DNA of 64,000 nucleotides from DATKAS01 sp963733765 (GTDB lineage Bacteria > Actinomycetota > Acidimicrobiia > Acidimicrobiales > DATKAS01). The notes under the pieces were generated by a model. The model made no database searches and was not told the DNA's origin. It saw only the letters and a program-made list of their open reading frames with translations. The stretch covers positions 806,001 through 870,000 of the forward strand of contig CAVTEI010000003.1 of NCBI GenBank assembly GCA_963733765.1, read 5' to 3'. Position numbers and translations under genes: made by a program. Positions within the stretch are counted from its first letter, which is position 1, and every line of letters begins with the position of its first letter. This document shows positions 19,025 through 27,287 of this stretch, piece after piece.

Positions 19025-19958
19025 CTAACCGAGGAGGGGCGCGACCTCCGCCGAAATGAGCGACAGGTGATCGAGGTCGGAGAGGTCCAGCACCTGCAGG
19101 TAGATGCGCTCAGCGCCCGCGTCCTGCCACTTCTGCAACGTCTCGACGACTTCGTCCGGGGTGCCGGCGGCGCCGTTCTTGCGGAGCTCCGCAGCGTCGC
19201 GGCCGATCGCCTCGGCGCGCCGCTCCACCTCGGCCTCATCCTTTCCGCAGCACAGCACGAGCGCCGCTGAGTACACGAGGTCGTCGGGGCTCCGGCCGAT
19301 CGCGTCGCACGCGCTCTTCACTCTGCCGACTTGCTCGGTGAAGCGTGAGATCGGCGCGAACGGAAGGTTGAACTCGGCCGCGTACCGCGCGGCGAGCGCA
19401 GGGGTGCGCTTCGCACCACCGCCGCCGACGATGATCGGCGGGTGGGGTTGCTGCACCGGCTTGGGAAGCGCCGGGTGAGTCCGACACCGGGAAGTGCTTG
19501 CCGTCGTACGCGAACGTTCCGCCTTCGGGCGTCGACCACAGGCCGGTGATCACGGCGAGCTGCTCGGTGAGGATGTCGAACCGCTCACCGAGCGGCGGGA
19601 ACGGGATGCCGTACGCCTTGTGCTCGGCTTCGTACCAGCCCGCGCCGAGTCCGAGCTCGACTCGTCCGCCGCTCATCGCGTCGACCTGTGCGACGGTGAT
19701 CGCGAGCGGGCCGGGCAAGCGGAACGTCGCCGACGTGACGAGGGTGCCGAGCCGGATGCGGCTCGTGTCACGCGCGAGCCCGGCGAGCGTCGTCCACGCG
19801 TCGGTCGGGCCGGGCAATCCCGACACGCCGCCCATCTTGAGGAAGTGGTCGGAGCGGAAGAACGCGTCGAACGCGAGCTCCTCGGCCCGTCGTGCAACGG
19901 CGAGCAGGTCGTCGTAGCTCGCGCCTTGCTGCGGTTCGGTGAAGATGCGGAGAGTCAC
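19025..19958 (-). pseudogene. LLM-class (F420-dependent-type) flavin oxidoreductase, frameshifted
   Basis: The N-terminal part from GTG 19958 carries DAFFRSDHFL and GRVELGLGAGWYEAEH, typical of bacterial luciferase-like F420 oxidoreductases. After FPVSDSP the frame breaks at about 19471-19475, and PPIIVGGGGAKRTPALAARY continues one base over. Removing one C restores 310 residues, the usual length. It is divergent from pyrE with 18 nt between start codons. An assembly error is a likely cause, as for the neighbouring decarboxylase. Confidence 0.8.
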
Positions 19959-19963
19959 TTCGG

Positions 19964-19969
19964 TAGTTT
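19964..19969 (+). promoter_or_regulatory. Predicted -10 box of leaderless pyrE
   Basis: TAGTTT, then 7 nt, then the pyrE ATG. It lies in the 18-nt gap between divergent start codons, leaving no room for a conventional leader. Confidence 0.5.
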
Positions 19970-19976
19970 GCTGCTC

Positions 19977-20528
19977 ATGGCAAGTGATGCGCTCATCGAG
20001 CACTTGCGTACCCATTCTGTGCGCACCGGCGACTTCGTCTTGAAGTCGGGCAAGCACAGCACCTGGTTCATCGATTCCAAGCAGACCGTGTGCCGGCCCG
20101 ACGGCGTCCTCTTGGTCGCTGAGGCTGCGCTCGAGGTCATCCCGCCCGAAGCGACGGCGATCGGTGGGCTGACCCAGGGCGCTGATCCAGTCGCGTTCGG
20201 CATCGCTGCGGTCGCGGCGACGAGGGGGCGGGAGCTGCGTAGCTTCAGCATCCGCCGCGAGGCGAAGGATCACGGCGTAATGGGTCGCGTCGCCGGGCCG
20301 CTGCTCCCCGGCGACAAGGTGGTCGTCACCGAGGACACCGCGACCCGGGGCACGTCCGCGCTCGAGGCGGCCAAGGTCATCCGTGACCTCGGCGCCGAAC
20401 CGATCATGATCCTGGTCGTCGTGGACCGCGGCGGCACCGGGGCCGAGCTCGCCGCTGCCGAGGGCATCGAGTTCCGCGCGCTCGTCACGGCGCTCGATCT
20501 CGGCTTCGACTACGAAGGCGGCGCCTGA
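19977..20528 (+). CDS. pyrE: Orotate phosphoribosyltransferase
   Basis: 183 residues. Makes orotidine monophosphate from orotate and PRPP. The PRPP-binding motif is VVVTEDTATRGTSALEA (near residue 120), with a FVLKSGKHSTWFID substrate segment and IRREAKDHGVMG flexible loop. The ATG at 19977 is supported by TAGTTT 7 nt upstream. The frame is open to 19494, but that stretch overlaps the LLM gene in antisense. An inverted repeat just downstream may end transcription. Confidence 0.95.
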   Translation: MASDALIEHLRTHSVRTGDFVLKSGKHSTWFIDSKQTVCRPDGVLLVAEAALEVIPPEATAIGGLTQGADPVAFGIAAVAATRGRELRSFSIRREAKDHGVMGRVAGPLLPGDKVVVTEDTATRGTSALEAAKVIRDLGAEPIMILVVVDRGGTGAELAAAEGIEFRALVTALDLGFDYEGGA

Positions 20529-20547
20529 CCGTCAGCCCACTTCGGCT

Positions 20548-20596
20548 GCAACTGTTGCGCCTGCCGCCCGATAGGGGCCGATTCCGCAACAGTTGC
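20548..20596. repeat. Perfect 12-bp inverted repeat between pyrE and the tRNA cluster
   Basis: GCAACTGTTGCG at 20548-20559 and its exact reverse complement at 20585-20596, separated by 25 nt. Each arm is itself an 11-bp palindrome (GCAAC-N-GTTGC). It lies between convergent pyrE and tRNA-Phe, so a bidirectional terminator is plausible, though no T-run follows. A protein-binding site is the alternative. Confidence 0.7.
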
Positions 20597-20614
20597 GTCT
20601 CCGGCCCGAGCGTG

Positions 20615-20690
20615 TGGTGGTCGGGACCGGCGTCGATCCGGTGACCTCGCGCTTTTCAGGCGCGCGCTCTGCCAACTGAGCTACCCGACC
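20615..20690 (-). tRNA. tRNA-Phe(GAA)
   Basis: 76 nt with encoded CCA. Acceptor GGTCGGG pairs with CCCGACC; the anticodon stem CGCGC/GCGCG holds loop CTGAAAA with anticodon GAA. The T loop begins with A instead of T at position 54. It is the last of three tRNAs on the minus strand. Confidence 0.95.
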
Positions 20691-20697
20691 TTGTGAG

Positions 20698-20772
20698 CGG
20701 TCCCGACGGGATTTGAACCCGCGACCTCCGGCTTGACAGGCCGGCGTGCACTCCAAACTGCACCACGGGACC
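20698..20772 (-). tRNA. tRNA-Asp(GTC)
   Basis: 75 nt including the discriminator base, without encoded CCA. Acceptor GGTCCCG pairs with CGGGACC; anticodon stem GCCGG and loop CTGTCAA give anticodon GTC; the T arm carries GGTTCAAAT. It lies between tRNA-Glu and tRNA-Phe, 7-8 nt from each, so one precursor is likely. Confidence 0.95.
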
Positions 20773-20780
20773 ACTGGCTG

Positions 20781-20856
20781 TGGCACCCCCAACGGGATTC
20801 GAACCCGTGCCGCCACCTTGAAAGGGTGGTGTCCTAGGCCGCTAGACGATGGGGGC
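20781..20856 (-). tRNA. tRNA-Glu(TTC)
   Basis: 76 nt with encoded CCA. Acceptor GCCCCCA pairs with TGGGGGT (one G-U); anticodon stem CCACC/GGTGG with loop CTTTCAA gives anticodon TTC. It is first in the Glu-Asp-Phe cluster. Confidence 0.95.
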
Positions 20857-20905
20857 CGGACCCAGTTGAGAGCCTCGGAACCCTATCAGCCGATTCTCGG
20901 CCTGC

Positions 20906-21373
20906 TCAGGGGTTCAGCTCGCTCACGATCTGTTCGAGCAGCCAGCCGAGATAGGTGTAGATCGCATGCGCCTGCGCGTCTGGGTCGGCCTCGTCGATGT
21001 CGAAGTACGGGTCCTCGGAGACGTCGAGCTTCGTGCCGATCACGAGACGCACGTCGTTCACGGCGCCCATCCAGGCGACGAGCTGTTCCTCGTCGAGCCG
21101 GTCGGCGTCGACGGTGGTCTCGACGATCTCGAACGCGGCGAGGCGCCGGGCGAGCAGGTCGTCGTGGACGAGCCGGTGGTACTCCTCGTCGAGCTCGACG
21201 TCGTCGGCATAGGCCGTCGGGTAGAGGCGCCGCAGCCCCGGATCGGCGTCCTCGGCCAGCAGCTCGCGCATCTGACCGACGAGTGCCCGGATCACCGTGC
21301 GCTCCTCGTCGGGGAGGCGCAGCTCGAAGTCGCCCCGGCGGCTCCGTTTCACCCTCCTCTTGTTCACCGCCAC
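20906..21373 (-). CDS. DUF2017 family protein
   Basis: 155 residues from a GTG at 21373. Acidic, helical and soluble, with the family segments RALVGQMRELL, RLYPTAYADD and HAIYTYLGWLLEQIV. Function is unknown. It lies 19 nt downstream of clpS on the same strand, an arrangement common in actinobacteria that hints at a link to Clp proteolysis (inference). A GTG at 21367 is an equally possible start. Confidence 0.8.
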   Translation of the reverse strand: MAVNKRRVKRSRRGDFELRLPDEERTVIRALVGQMRELLAEDADPGLRRLYPTAYADDVELDEEYHRLVHDDLLARRLAAFEIVETTVDADRLDEEQLVAWMGAVNDVRLVIGTKLDVSEDPYFDIDEADPDAQAHAIYTYLGWLLEQIVSELNP

Positions 21374-21392
21374 GGGTCCACCGCCACCCGGG

Positions 21393-21698
21393 TCACTTGT
21401 CCTGCTGCATCGTGGCCCACAGGCCATGCTCGTGGAGGCGGAAGACGTCGAGCTCGGCCTTCTCGCGGCTGCCGTTCGAGACGACGGCCCGGCCCTTGTG
21501 GTGGACGTCGAGCATCAGCTCGGTCGCCTTCTCCCGGCTGTACCCGAACAGCTTCTGGAACACGAGGACGACATAGGACATCAGGTTGATCGGGTCGTTC
21601 CAGACGATGACGATCCAGGGGACGTCGGGCTCGACGGCGTCGTCAGTTGTCGGGGCGTCGCCGGTAGTGGGAGCAGTCTGCACGTCGCCAGCCGGCAT
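21393..21698 (-). CDS. clpS: ATP-dependent Clp protease adaptor ClpS
   Basis: 101 residues. A disordered acidic N-terminus of about 30 residues precedes the ClpS core: VIVWNDPINLMSYVV, LMLDVHHKGRAVV and a KAELDVFRLHEHGL end. ClpS delivers N-degron substrates to the Clp unfoldase. The ATG at 21698 gives the family's normal length. The open frame to 22949 overlaps ctaB in antisense and was rejected. Divergent from ctaB. Confidence 0.95.
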   Translation of the reverse strand: MPAGDVQTAPTTGDAPTTDDAVEPDVPWIVIVWNDPINLMSYVVLVFQKLFGYSREKATELMLDVHHKGRAVVSNGSREKAELDVFRLHEHGLWATMQQDK

Positions 21699-21770
21699 GA
21701 CGTCCAGTCTCGCCCAGCCGTGGCCGGGTTTGGGGCTGCCGCGAGCATCGGGCGTAGTCTCGCGATCGCT

Positions 21771-22709
21771 ATGGCCCTCGCCAGCCGCCCTCTGGTTCCG
21801 TCGCGGCTCGGCGACGCGCTGAGCCACCGCGAAGGCCGCGTGGCCGCCCGCACGAGGGTCGGGGCGTTCATCGCGCTGACCAAGCCCCGCATCATCGAGC
21901 TGCTCCTCGTCACGACGGTTCCGGCGATGGTCGTCGCCGAAGGGGGATGGCCCTCGATCTGGCTGATGGCCGCCACGATCATCGGCGGCACGCTGGCCGC
22001 CGGAGGCGCGAACGCCATCAACATGGTCGCCGACCGCGACATCGATCGGCTGATGCCCCGGACCCAGCACCGTCCGCTCGTCACGGGCATCGTGGCGCCG
22101 GGCGAGGCGCTGGTGTTCGCGTTGGCGCTCGAGGCCGCCGCGTTCGTGTGGCTGGCGGTCCTGGTCAACCTCCTGAGTGCGGTGCTGGCCCTCTGCGCCA
22201 CCCTCTTCTACGTCTTCGTGTACACGCTCTGGCTGAAGCGCACGTCGCGGCAGAACATCGTCATCGGCGGCGCAGCGGGGGCCGTTCCGGTGCTCGTCGG
22301 ATGGGCCGCCGTCACCGACTCGCTCGCGTGGACCCCGTGGGTGATGTTCCTCATCATCTTCCTGTGGACGCCGCCTCATTTCTGGGCGCTCGCGATCCGC
22401 TACGCCGACGACTACAAGGCCGCTGACGTGCCGATGCTCCCGGTGGTCGTCGGCTCCCGTCGAGCGGCTGACCGGATCCTCGTCTACACCTTTGCGCTCG
22501 TCGCGGCCTCGCTGCTGCTCGTCCCCGTCGCCGACATGGGCTGGATCTACGGCCTCACGGCCGCTGCCGCAGGCGCCGGGTTCGTGGGGATGGCGCTCGG
22601 GCTGCGCACGACCCCGACCTCGGCGAAGGCGATGCGGCTCTTCACCTACTCGATCTCCTACGTGACGGTGCTGTTCGCCGCCATGGCCGTCGACGTCTTG
22701 GTGCGATGA
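21771..22709 (+). CDS. ctaB: Protoheme IX farnesyltransferase (heme O synthase)
   Basis: 312 residues, about eight to nine membrane helices, UbiA superfamily. It adds a farnesyl group to heme B, giving heme O for the oxidase encoded downstream. Prenyl-diphosphate binding motifs are NMVADRDIDRLMPRT and ADDYKAADVPMLPVV. The ATG at 21771 was chosen; TAGTCT ends 10 nt upstream. The ORF's upstream extension overlaps clpS in antisense. Confidence 0.94.
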   Translation: MALASRPLVPSRLGDALSHREGRVAARTRVGAFIALTKPRIIELLLVTTVPAMVVAEGGWPSIWLMAATIIGGTLAAGGANAINMVADRDIDRLMPRTQHRPLVTGIVAPGEALVFALALEAAAFVWLAVLVNLLSAVLALCATLFYVFVYTLWLKRTSRQNIVIGGAAGAVPVLVGWAAVTDSLAWTPWVMFLIIFLWTPPHFWALAIRYADDYKAADVPMLPVVVGSRRAADRILVYTFALVAASLLLVPVADMGWIYGLTAAAAGAGFVGMALGLRTTPTSAKAMRLFTYSISYVTVLFAAMAVDVLVR

Positions 22710-22740
22710 GCCGTCGCCCAGTGCTGGCAGGTCCTCTGTG

Positions 22741-22746
22741 TAGTCT
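22741..22746 (+). promoter_or_regulatory. Possible -10 box of the cytochrome oxidase cluster
   Basis: TAGTCT, within TAGTCTCG, an 8-nt string also found before ctaB at 21755. It lies 51 nt before the first ATG of the oxidase cluster, which would give a leader of about 45 nt. Confidence 0.3.
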
Positions 22747-22797
22747 CGGCCCCGTTTTCCAAGCCCATCCGGCCGCTCCGTCGAGGTCTGCGCGCCC

Positions 22798-24429
22798 ATG
22801 ACGATCACGGATACCCGACCCGAGGACGCCGCAGCCTCGGCCGCCGCGTCCCCGCGCGATTCGCCGAGCGCGGCGACGCCGCCGGAGGCCAAGGGTCTGG
22901 TCGCCTGGCTCACCACCGGCGACCACAAGAAGGTCGGCCGCATGTTCATCGGCGCGGCGCTCGTCTACGTCATCGCTGCGTTGGTCGTCGCCTCGCTATT
23001 GGGCATCGAGCGCATCGACTCCGGCGGCACGCAGATCCTGAAGCTCAACAGCGTCACGCAGCTCTATTCGCTCTACGCGATCGGGATCGCGTTCCTGTTC
23101 GCGGTGCCCCTGTTCCTCGGCATCGCGATCTGTGTCGTCCCGCTCCAAGTCGGTGCGCGCACGTTGGCGTTCCCCCGCGCGGCAGCCGCGTCGTTCTGGG
23201 GATGGTTGGTCGCCTCGGGAGTGATGATCGCGGCCTACGCCATGAACGGCGGCCCTGGCGGAGGCGACGCCAAGGGCGTCGACCTCTTCCTTCTCTCGTT
23301 CGTCGCGGTCGTGCTGTCGTTGCTGCTCGCCGCGATCTGTGTTGGTGCGACCGTGCTCGCACTGCGTGCCCCGGGCATGACCACTGATCGCACCCCCTTC
23401 GCGTCGTGGGGTTTCATGGTCGGCGCGCTGATGCTGTTGCTGACGCTGCCCGTGCTGATCGCGAACCTGCTCTACATGTGGGTCGACCACCGATACGGCC
23501 GACTCGAGTTCGGCGGCAACCTGGGAGTCGGCCCGCGCATCGCGTGGACGGTGACGCAACCGCAGATCTACATCTACGCGCTGCCGGCACTGGCCGTGTT
23601 CGCCGAAGTCGCGCCGATCTTCGCTCGACGCCGGCCACAACCTCCGTCCGGCACGATCACCGTCGGTGCGCTCACCGCGGTCGGCGTGCTCGGTTTCGGC
23701 GCCTTTGCGCAACCGGTCCTGTATCCGCAGGTCACTGAGCGCGTCTTCTACAAGGCGATGGTGATCGCGGTCGTCGTTCCCATTCTGATCGTCCTGCTCA
23801 ACAGCCTTCGGGTGATCAAGGGCCGTCCGCAGCTGCGCTCGCCGCTCCTGTTCGGGCTCGCTGCGACGCTCGTCGTGCTCGCCGGCGCGGCCGCCGGTGC
23901 CCTCTCGACGTTCGACGACCTCGAGCTGATCGGCACCACCTGGCAGCAAGGACAGTTCGAGCTCGTGGTGCTCGGCGGCGGCCTCCTCGGCGGGCTCGCG
24001 GCCCTCGCGCTGTGGGGGCCCAAGATCTGGGGACGGCTTCTTTCCGACCTCGCGGCGAGCGCGCTCGCCGTGCTGATGACCCTCACGTTGCTCCTCATGG
24101 CCGGCGGCAACCTCGCAGCCGGCTTGCTCGACCAGCCCGCCGGCGAGGTCAACTTCGTGGGCGAGGGCGGCACCGGCTTCTTCAACGTGTGCGTCGCCAC
24201 GGGCGCGATCGCCCTCACGATCCTGGCCATCGCCGCGGTGCTGCTGCTCCATCGCGGCTTCACCAAGGGCGAGCTGGCCGGCGATGACCCGTGGGAGGGC
24301 CACACGCTCGAGTGGGCGACCACGTCACCGCCGCCGCACGGCAACTTCACGGCTCCGCTGCCACCGATCGAGACCGATCGCCCGCTCCTCGACGCCCGCG
24401 AAGCCGCGGCAGCTGCGAAGGAGGCGTGA
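22798..24429 (+). CDS. Cytochrome oxidase subunit I-like protein lacking all heme and copper ligands
   Basis: 543 residues, about 12-14 hydrophobic segments. It aligns end to end with the true subunit I at 27288: WLTTGDHKKVG, VPLQVGARTLAFPR, LALRAPGM and a C-terminal DPWEGHTLEWATTSPPP all have counterparts. Every metal-ligand histidine is replaced: the TM2 heme a ligand region reads LYSLYAIG, GHPEVY reads TQPQIY, WAHH reads AQPV, and HFHYV reads QQGQFEL. It therefore cannot bind heme a, heme a3 or CuB in the usual way. Probably a structural or regulatory partner (inference). Confidence 0.8.
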   Translation: MTITDTRPEDAAASAAASPRDSPSAATPPEAKGLVAWLTTGDHKKVGRMFIGAALVYVIAALVVASLLGIERIDSGGTQILKLNSVTQLYSLYAIGIAFLFAVPLFLGIAICVVPLQVGARTLAFPRAAAASFWGWLVASGVMIAAYAMNGGPGGGDAKGVDLFLLSFVAVVLSLLLAAICVGATVLALRAPGMTTDRTPFASWGFMVGALMLLLTLPVLIANLLYMWVDHRYGRLEFGGNLGVGPRIAWTVTQPQIYIYALPALAVFAEVAPIFARRRPQPPSGTITVGALTAVGVLGFGAFAQPVLYPQVTERVFYKAMVIAVVVPILIVLLNSLRVIKGRPQLRSPLLFGLAATLVVLAGAAAGALSTFDDLELIGTTWQQGQFELVVLGGGLLGGLAALALWGPKIWGRLLSDLAASALAVLMTLTLLLMAGGNLAAGLLDQPAGEVNFVGEGGTGFFNVCVATGAIALTILAIAAVLLLHRGFTKGELAGDDPWEGHTLEWATTSPPPHGNFTAPLPPIETDRPLLDAREAAAAAKEA

Positions 24430-25025
24430 TGGCGACGCCGATGGCCGCGCTCCCCGCCGCTCCCGCTCCGCCCCGGCCGCGACTGTTGATGATCGCCACC
24501 GCCCTGGCGGTGGGCGCGGCCACGATGCTCTTCGGCGGTCTCCTCGGCATCTACCTGAACGTGCGCGAGGCGGCCGGCGGCACGACCGCGGAGTGGGTGC
24601 CGTCGTCGATCACGTTTCCCGAGATCGCCGTGAACACCGTCGCCATCACGCTCGTCTGCTCCGTCGTCATCATCCACTGGGCGCTCTGGGCGATCGGCAA
24701 CGGTGATCGCCGCAACACCTACATCGCGCTCGGCCTCACGATCGTGCTCGGGTTCGCGGCGCTCAACGCACTGGCGTTCTCGTTCAACCAGATGCACCTC
24801 GCCGTGCGCGACAACGTGTACTCCGTGATGGTCGCCACCGTCGGCGGCACGTTTCTGGTGCTCCTCGTCGGAGCGATGGTCTTCATCGGCCTCATGACGT
24901 TCCGCACACTCGGCGGCCGGTACTCGACCAAAGAGCACGAGGGCATCGCCGCGGCGACGTTGTTCTGGGACTTCACCGTCGTCGTGTACCTGGCCGTTTG
25001 GTACTTCCTGTTCGTCCTCAAGTAG
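24429..25025 (+). CDS. Cytochrome oxidase subunit III-like membrane protein, divergent
   Basis: 198 residues from the ATG at 24429, which overlaps the preceding stop (TGATG), so translation is coupled. Five hydrophobic segments. It shares LFGGLLGIYLNVRE and the end ATLFWDFTVVVYLAVWYF with subunit III (LLFGGLISTYLLYR; GLYWHFVDIVWIVIF at 29320), but the conserved WHF histidine is aspartate and FHGVHV is not kept. It belongs with the ligand-less subunit I paralog in one operon. Its role is not known. Confidence 0.7.
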   Translation: MATPMAALPAAPAPPRPRLLMIATALAVGAATMLFGGLLGIYLNVREAAGGTTAEWVPSSITFPEIAVNTVAITLVCSVVIIHWALWAIGNGDRRNTYIALGLTIVLGFAALNALAFSFNQMHLAVRDNVYSVMVATVGGTFLVLLVGAMVFIGLMTFRTLGGRYSTKEHEGIAAATLFWDFTVVVYLAVWYFLFVLK

Positions 25026-25033
25026 GGACCGCA

Positions 25034-26068
25034 ATGTTCACGACCGGAGCCAAATTCTTCTACGGCCTCTCCGTCCTCGGTCTGATCGGCGCGGTCGCGT
25101 ACGGCTTCAACAGCGACTGGGATCCCTTCGGGCTCGTCATCTTCTCGTCGGTCACCCTGGCCGCGTTCTTCCTGGGTTCGATCACGCAGGCATACCGCGA
25201 CGCCACAGTGCCCGTGTCCGTCGGCGCGGTGTCCGCCGCCGACGCCGAGGGGAACTACGGCACCGAGCAGGCGGTCTCGCCGAGCCCGTGGCCTGTGGTT
25301 GCCGGGTTCGCGCTGTCGCTCACGGCGATCGGCCTCGTCACCGAACAATGGGTGTTCCTCGCCGGACTCGCGCTGCTGGCTGCAGTGACGATCGAATGGA
25401 TGGTGCGGGCCTGGTCCGACCGCGCGTCGGCTGATCCCGCCTACAACGAGGGGCTGCGCGATCAAGTCCTGCGCCCGCTCGAGTACCCGCTGTACACGCT
25501 CGTCGGCGGAGGCATCATCGTCCTCGGCTTCTCTCGCGTCTTGCTCTCGATGTCGAGCGACGCCGCGGTCATCGCGTTCATCGTCTTCGGCGCGGCACTG
25601 TTGCTCGGGGCCATCGTCGTGTCGATGCGCGAGGAGCGATCGGGGGCATTCGGCGCCGCGCTTGTGCTCATCCTCGGCGTCGCGGTGATCACAGCAGGCT
25701 GCTTGGCGGTCGGCATCGGCGAGCGCGAGTTCCACGACGCCGCGGAAGAGAACGAGTCCGACCGCCCGCAGACCGTGAGCGACAAGGCATCGGTGTGCGG
25801 CACCGTCACGGTGTCCGGCAACCAGATGACGCCCGACCAGATCACGATCCCCCGAGCGCTCGTCTGCAACATCCTGTTCAAGAACAACGACGACGGCACG
25901 AAGCGGTCGCTGGTGCTCGAAACCGGCGAGGGCACCCACATCGAGACCGGCGCCGTCGAGGCCCCATCGAGCCAGATCCTCACCGTCCTGTTGCCCAACC
26001 CCGGCGTCTACGAGCTGAGAGTCGAGGGCGACGGAGACGAGATCGTCGGCTCGATCACGGTGCAGTGA
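25034..26068 (+). CDS. CtaF-like membrane protein with C-terminal cupredoxin-like domain
   Basis: 344 residues. Residues 1-140 resemble actinobacterial oxidase subunit IV (CtaF): two N-terminal helices, then a PSPWPVVAGFALSLTAIGL helix pair. Two more helices (about 155-215) follow, then an extracytoplasmic beta-rich domain of about 95 residues of cupredoxin type (SVCGTVTVSGNQMTPDQITI). The usual His-Cys-His-Met copper set is not visible, so copper binding is doubtful. Starts 9 nt after the subunit III-like gene. Subunit IV with such a tail is not something I recognise. Confidence 0.6.
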   Translation: MFTTGAKFFYGLSVLGLIGAVAYGFNSDWDPFGLVIFSSVTLAAFFLGSITQAYRDATVPVSVGAVSAADAEGNYGTEQAVSPSPWPVVAGFALSLTAIGLVTEQWVFLAGLALLAAVTIEWMVRAWSDRASADPAYNEGLRDQVLRPLEYPLYTLVGGGIIVLGFSRVLLSMSSDAAVIAFIVFGAALLLGAIVVSMREERSGAFGAALVLILGVAVITAGCLAVGIGEREFHDAAEENESDRPQTVSDKASVCGTVTVSGNQMTPDQITIPRALVCNILFKNNDDGTKRSLVLETGEGTHIETGAVEAPSSQILTVLLPNPGVYELRVEGDGDEIVGSITVQ

Positions 26069-26181
26069 GCGGGCCGCCGCGCATGACCAGCGCGCACGAG
26101 GCGGGCACTTCGGAGCCGTTCGCGGTGACGGCTAGCGTGCGCGCCGTGGGTCGTTCCGGCGCCGCGCGCGTTCATCGAGGC

Positions 26182-27277
26182 ATGCGGTTGACGGCCCTGG
26201 GGGCACTTGGCTTCGTCGCCGTGCTGCTCGCCGGCTGCGCCAAGGACGCCCCTCAGAACACGTTCAACCCGGAAGGGCCCGAGGCCGAGACGATCAACAA
26301 CCTCGCCATCCCGGTGTTCATCATCGCCGGCGTCGTCGGCGTCATCGTGATCGCGGTCGTCGGCATCATCATCTGGAGGTTCGCGGCGAAGCGGCACGCC
26401 TGCCGACGAGGTGCCGACGCAGATCCACGGCAACTCCAGGCTCGAGATCGCGTGGACGATCCTTCCTGGCGTCCTTCTGGTGCCGATCGCCGTGTTCACC
26501 GTCGCCACCGTGTTCGACCTCGCCGAGACCCCCGACGACGCGCTTGTCGTCGATGTCATCGGGCAGCAGTGGTGGTGGGAGTTCGGCTACCCCGACCAGG
26601 GCATCGTGACGGCGAACGAGATCGTGATCCCGACCGGGCAGCCCGTCCAAGTGCGCATCAGCTCACGTGACGTCATCCACTCGTTCTGGATCCCCGCCCT
26701 GAATGGCAAGCGCGACGCGGTGCCCGGTCGTGTCACCAGCATCACGCTGGAGGCGGACAACCCCGGTGAGTACTGGGGTCAGTGCACCGAGTTCTGCGGG
26801 CTCTCGCACGCCAACATGCGCATCCGCGCTGTCGCGCTGGCGCCCGACGACTTCGACGAATGGGTCGCCAATCAGCAAAACGAAGCGGCCAGCCCCGACG
26901 AGGGAACGCCTGCGGCCACGGGGCTCGAGGTGTTCACGAACCGCGGCTGCGCGGTCTGCCACGCCGTGCGAGGCCTCGACGACCCCGTCGACGTCCCGCT
27001 GGTCGCGGGTGCCGCGCCGAACCTCACCCACCTCATGACGCGTACGACGTTCGCGGGCGCGGCCCTCGAGCTCATCACCGACGACTGCGAGGTCCCGCCG
27101 CCTGGTCCTACCGGCACGCCGGTCGAGTGCCTCAACCGGAGCAACCTCGAGGCCTGGCTGCGCGACCCCGAAGCTCTGGTGCCGATGGCGCCCGACGAGG
27201 GCCGCGGCATGCCCACCCTCGGCCTGACCGAGGCCGAGATCGACAGTCTCGTCGACTACCTGTCCACCCTCTCGTAG
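26182..27277 (+). pseudogene. ctaC: Cytochrome c oxidase subunit II with fused cytochrome c (caa3 type), frameshifted
   Basis: From ATG 26182 the N-terminus is a lipoprotein signal (lipobox LLAGC) and first membrane helix; at about 26395 the frame breaks after WRFAAKR. Removing the extra C gives KRTPADEVPTQIHGN and restores 364 residues. The second part has the CuA site (GQCTEFCGLSHANM), a QWWWEFGYP segment and a C-terminal cytochrome c domain (GCAVCHAV, axial Met probably in GRGMPTLG). An upstream ATG at 26083 would add 33 residues before the signal. The break is probably an assembly insertion. Confidence 0.85.
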
Positions 27278-27287
27278 CGGAGCATCG

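Noticed and set aside
17632..19958. Programmed +1 frameshifting in the PLP decarboxylase and LLM genes
   Set aside because: No slippery sequence or stimulatory structure is shared among the seven sites, and the genes are unrelated. A common technical cause fits better.
21699..22949. Long minus-strand frame extending clpS upstream
   Set aside because: It overlaps ctaB throughout and has His/Arg/Glu-rich composition with no domain; ClpS alone has normal length.
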